DNA of 45,888 bases, taken from NCBI GenBank assembly GCA_015680685.1, contig MNCI01034697.1, positions 382,248 to 428,135 of the forward strand, given 5' to 3'. The number at the start of each line of letters is the position of its first letter. The stretch's first letter is position 1. This document shows, piece by piece, positions 34,861 to 45,888 of this stretch. A model generated the notes under the pieces. It was not told where the DNA came from. It was given only the letters and a program-made list of their open reading frames with translations, and did not search any database. The stretch comes from Gnetum montanum (Eukaryota; Streptophyta; Gnetopsida; Gnetales; Gnetaceae). Made by a program: the position numbers and the translations under genes.

Positions 34861-35440
34861 TGAAACATAAACTTTGATACAATGTAGATGGGGATGATAA
34901 AACCCAAAACATTTTTTTAACAATAGTTACTCCCAAGACATATAATCAAATTTGAAAGGATAAAAGGTTGTGGATTTAATTTATGTCTCCACTTACAGGT
35001 GTGGCAATAGTAAAGTAGCCTTATGGTGGGACCCTTTTGTTTAGTAGGTTTTATCTACCTTCTTGTGTGGGTAGGGGCTATCCTATCAACCTTGAGTTTC
35101 TTTGCCTCATGAAAAAAAATTAAAACTTTATAGCTCAATACTGGCCACCAAAATTAAACCCATAACTTTAACTAACTTTGATACAATGTAAATATAAACA
35201 CTTCAAACTTGCAACTTGACAATCACAACTGTTATCATCATCATCATAATCATAGCTTACGGCAGCTACATCGTAAAAATTGAAAGACTCTTAGAAGTAA
35301 AAATTATCTCATTGTAGATGCATACAAAGATTCAGGTTTCTAACTTATGTAGCCATCGCCTATGTGACCTGACTTCTAAGCCTATTGCTAACCCAACTTA
35401 CCCTTTTGATGAAACGTATGTATTACACATTCCCATCTCT
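34861..35440. other. No gene recognised
   Basis: AT-rich DNA with a short (atc)n-like stretch near 35235. I see nothing else. Confidence 0.45.
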
Positions 35441-35689
35441 CAAACTCAAAACGTGTTGGCACAACGCAGGTGTCTTCCATGTTCAGGTATGCGCTCGCTA
35501 TAGCTGCATACCGAGATACGGATTTCAACTTTTCAGAGCCATGCCCTTTGTTTGTCCAGATTCTTGGCTTAAAAAATGCGGTTTTATCTCGTTGACACAG
35601 CATTTGTCTTGGCTGTGCTATCCGATTCAAAAATATTAAGATTCTTTCTTTGTCCAGCCGATAGATTTGTTTTAAGAAAAGAAAAGATC

Positions 35690-36215
35690 CTTGCCGTTCA
35701 GAATTTCGAGATGATGGTAGACGAAGTATTCAAAGATAAAGGCGCTGCCATGTCAAATTCAAACACAGTATCTGCATTTCCATTCTGCCAAGTTACTCCG
35801 GCTGCCACAGTGAACATTGCTTGGTGAATATGTTCCAACAACTGTAACATCTGTCGGTATAAGCAAAAGCAATTGTTCCCCAATAAATCTTTCAAAGTTT
35901 GCAGCAGATCCTGTGACGTAGATGACAATTAACTTTTCACCGTGGCAGACGGCTTTTACCTGCAAAAGCAAAGTGCAGTAGCAGACCATTCTGCTGATGA
36001 TGCCCTGGTTTTGATTAATTCTTCGTCTTTAGCAAAAGCTTGTTTCTTTAGTGCTGTAAAAACAATGCTGTTAGCTGAGCATGTCTTGACGTTGCATATA
36101 GTAAGCAACGATGCAACGCTGGACTTTCTGAGAAAATTAATGTTTTGGGCCTTCATGGAATCATGGACAATACGACTACGACTCTGATTACTTTTTCTAA
36201 ATTGTAATGATGCTT
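35690..36215 (-). pseudogene. Possible decayed gene fragment, unrecognised
   Basis: On the minus strand three overlapping frames look protein-like: 36156-35956 (KAQNINFLRKSS...AKDEELIK), 35957-35759 (VKAVCHGEKLIVIYV...LIPTDVTVVGTYSP) and 35928-35698 (TVAAGVTWQNGNADTVFEFD). A CAG|GT boundary at about 35958 could be an intron edge. A frame change is needed near 35830. I cannot name the family. It may be an exon relic or chance. Confidence 0.3.
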
Positions 36216-36709
36216 GATTCGTGGTGGGAGGCGTGGCTGCTGACTCTTAGGAAAGATAGCTGCTGCTGCTTCTGTCAAGATTGGCGTGAGTGATTGATTG
36301 CTTTGAACTTTGAAGCTTTTGCACAATTGGGAATTACAAAAACTTTCGGCACAATGCCTTCAGACAATTGGATTTGGGTACGTCATATGTCACCCTTTTT
36401 GCTGGATGTCCATGTTAGGCCATCACTTTGAATGTGGTATCACGTACCAAATCTATGAGAGTCCCATTCATGCCTTTATTAAGATATATATAATATTAAC
36501 ATCAAAATATGTGCCTTCAAAATAACGAGATGGTCACGTCAACAGGGGTTGCCTTTCATTCTTTGCAAAAAGTGGATCAAACCAAACAATTTGGTGGATG
36601 TGACCGTGTTTGTTCAAAGCATTTTAAAGCTTTTGCTAGCACAGTACTGCATATATTCAAATTTCCACGGTTTCATTTTAATAAATTATAGCTCACATTA
36701 ATCCACTGC

Positions 36710-36837
36710 ATACGTCACTTGCTATGTATGCATGAAACCAAATCCGAGCTGTGGTTGCATTTAAAATCATTGAATACGTCACATGTATGTATGCATGAAA
36801 CAAAATTCGACCTGTGGTTGCATTTCTGGTCATTGAC
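36710..36837. repeat. Tandem repeat, 64-bp period, two units
   Basis: 'atacgtcac..', 'tatgtatgcatgaaac' and 'ctgtggttgcattt' recur at 64 bp. Confidence 0.8.
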
Positions 36838-38518
36838 CAGATAATGAACATTCCTGAACAAATGAAGATTACGGTAAAATTAAATTGGTAGCGACAAATG
36901 TCTTGGAATACTTGAAAAATCGAAAACGCCTTCAGTTATGACTCTGCAACTCAACAATTTCAGGTTAAGATAAGTTCTGAGCAAAGCTAAGAAACCTTTT
37001 CTCTGTAAGGTTTCAGGGTTTAGGTTGTGAACCAAACTGCAATTTGAAGTCCAAAGCAAAGTAACATACGTTACGTCTGCTTTCACAGTAAAAAAATGGG
37101 AACAACAAAAGATTTTTAAAAAATTGTAATTGCTTTATAGGATTGATTTCTCCCAACCAGACAAGCAAAAAGCACCTTCAAAAAATGAATATAAAAATTG
37201 AAAATAAAATAACAATAACGTTAAAAGTAACCCACCATGTTTTGACTGAATGGACATTTGTAATATGAAACAGTTGCCCTACATTTGTGCCTTGTGCCTA
37301 TCTTTCAAAAATGAAGGTTGGGAACCGAAAGGTATCTTGAGACAGCAGGGATGCTTAGATTTCGGCGTCCCTGACCGAATAAATAACAGAAAAAGGAAAA
37401 GATAGTCGTCGGTAGAGTTTCAGAGTGGATCTATAATTTTTATTCCACAGTCCAATGTTACCTTTCCCTTGCAAAAAGCTCAAATCATAAAAACAAACCC
37501 CGTAACAAGAATATCGAGTCATTCATCGGGATGGCATGACAATGGCATTATCAATCTTGGCGGATCAGAATATTTGCAACTTGCAAGTAGCACCAATTGT
37601 TCAAAGTAGTTAATTTAATATTTGTTTAGTTTCGTAACAAAAAATAATTGAGCTAATACCGATTTGCAACCCATAGTTGAATACTGTTTAAATTGATCAT
37701 ACAAATACCAATTATTCCAAATTGCAGTCCGTTCAGTGCGTGCATATCACGCAGGATGCGATGGACCAAAGTCGGTGTTCATATTACTTTCAAATTATTA
37801 ACTTATGCATGAAAGACGACGTGTGTGGAAAAGAAAGTATAAAACAAAGATTTGCGTGTGTACAAGTCCTTTCAATCCCAAATTCACGTCATTGCTGTGA
37901 TTAAATCGTAGCTCTCTTTACCTCGCCAAACCAACACTATCCCAAATTCAACTCTGATCGCATATACAGTCGCATACGATTTAACCAGAGTCACCATGGA
38001 CCAACATACGCAGTACCGGGGTTTAATTAACGGCAAAAAGAATGCTTGAACTCCTTATTCTTTAAAGAGTATCATAACATTCCCTTTCAAAAACGTTGGT
38101 TTCATATTTAATCTTAAGAACTATCGTTGTTATGTGATGCAGAGAGTCGCTTACAATGTGTTAGGATACCATGAACTATGTTTAGAAAATCTAATTGGGT
38201 ATTAACGGGCAGCCTACCACATGTGTTTGGGATAAGGCTACATGCCAACGATGGCTTGTCCCGAAGTAAGCTTTCCATGAACTATGAACTTTTAACGCTA
38301 ATATGAATGGCACTAAATACAAGAAATATGGTTCCTGTGATCACATCTTGTTTTTGGATTAAAGCATGAGAAATCCTTTATAATTTTAGACTGTAATATT
38401 TCAGTGGAAGTTGATACCCATATTCAAATCCAGGCTTTAAATATTCATTTCCAGGCTACTTGCTTCCTTACAATATTTAAATCAAATATACTATGTTCAC
38501 AAAATACATTCCTAGAGA
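36838..38518. other. No gene recognised; 3' flank of the beta-glucosidase
   Basis: AT-rich DNA in which no motif-bearing frame was found on either strand. The 3' UTR of the minus-strand beta-glucosidase must lie at its right end, but I see no clear poly(A) signal. Confidence 0.5.
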
Positions 38519-45535
<7,017 letters not shown>

Positions 45536-45598
45536 CTGAAATGAAGAAAAAAGGTTGTCAATGAATTAGCAAACATTATGACTTGCTTTATTAATAGG

Positions 45599-45888
45599 TG
45601 ATGAGACGCGGTTTACACTAGGCCGCGATATCGCGGCCGACGCGATATCGCATCCCATGCGATATCGCGTACGCGATATCGCGTCGCGCCGCCATATCTA
45701 TAAATAAGAGGCGGCACTCCCTTCATTTCAAAATCCTGGCTAGTGTAGCGAAGCTCTGGCAGATTGATCACTCCAGAGTTAGAATTTTTCCCCATGTGCC
45801 CGCAGTAGGAGTCCTAGAGTGAACGGCTCTTTATTCGAGCAGCTTGTAACCTGAACCCAAGTTGTGTACGGCAATAAAGACGAACTTG
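45599..45888 (+). mobile_element. LTR E, same family as solo LTR D (runs off the window)
   Basis: It starts TGATGAGA and then follows solo LTR D base by base through TATAAATA (45699-45706), 'aagaggcggcactcc', 'gtgcccgcagta' and AATAAA (45873-45878). By comparison with D about 690 bp remain outside. It lies in an intron of the beta-glucosidase, opposite to the gene. The expected target duplication is ATAGG (45594-45598). CpG sites are nearly all intact, pointing to a recent insertion. Confidence 0.85.
45625..45682 (+). promoter_or_regulatory. Four perfect GCGATATCGC palindromes in LTR E
   Basis: Units at 45625, 45642, 45659 and 45673, spaced 17, 17 and 14 bp. The array ends 16 bp before the TATA box. 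The same 17-17-14 spacing appears in solo LTR D. Confidence 0.8.

Overview
This is a piece of a plant nuclear genome. Split genes with GT-AG introns, a plant-type BTB/TAZ scaffold gene, a plant family GH1 beta-glucosidase with the usual exon pattern, and decayed Ty3 and Ty1/copia LTR retrotransposons all agree on that. The nested old repeats, heavy CpG-to-TpG decay and long introns suggest a large, methylated genome. A gymnosperm-like seed plant is my guess, but nothing here proves it. There are no bacterial features, CRISPR arrays or rRNA genes, and I found no intact tRNA gene.

Layout. 1-9009 is a decayed Athila/Tat-like Ty3 element on the minus strand: partial LTR 1-279, pol and gag remains 2042-7975, tRNA-Asp-type primer site 8097-8117, LTR 8119-9009. 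9010-11241 is a truncated copy of the 3' part of the BTB/TAZ gene plus its downstream DNA. 11242-12251 is the 5' end of a second related element (leader, primer site, LTR), which cuts a minus-strand copia pol fragment at 12252. 14684-22123 is a complete, apparently non-coding LTR element with a perfect 5-bp target duplication (ctacc), a tRNA-iMet-type primer site and a polypurine tract. Nested in it is a solo LTR, 15489-16469, with its own duplication (acttc). 22536-23030 holds tandem repeats. 24159-26445 is the second copy of the duplicated segment and runs into the intact BTB/TAZ gene (minus, coding 29210 to 25966, five coding exons, 405 aa). That gene has a CpG-rich upstream region to about 31440, with a cluster of ACGT boxes and inverted CCAAT boxes. 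31440-38500 is mostly unannotated AT-rich DNA with tRNA-derived SINEs and a possible decayed gene. 38519-45535 holds the last eleven coding exons of a BGLU42-like beta-glucosidase (minus); its first exons lie beyond the window. An LTR of the same family as the solo LTR begins in its intron at 45599.

How the parts relate. The two genes are independent: one is a probable CUL3 substrate adaptor and the other a glycoside hydrolase. The structurally most interesting item is the LTR family at 8119, 11390, 15489 and 45599. Its members share ends (TGATGAG...CTCATCA or close variants), a TATA box and a poly(A) signal at near-constant spacing, but carry different short-repeat arrays upstream of the TATA box. 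In the young copies that array consists of palindromic GCGATATCGC units. Four single Ns, each flanked by near-identical 50-75 bp direct repeats, are probable assembly joins and not biology.
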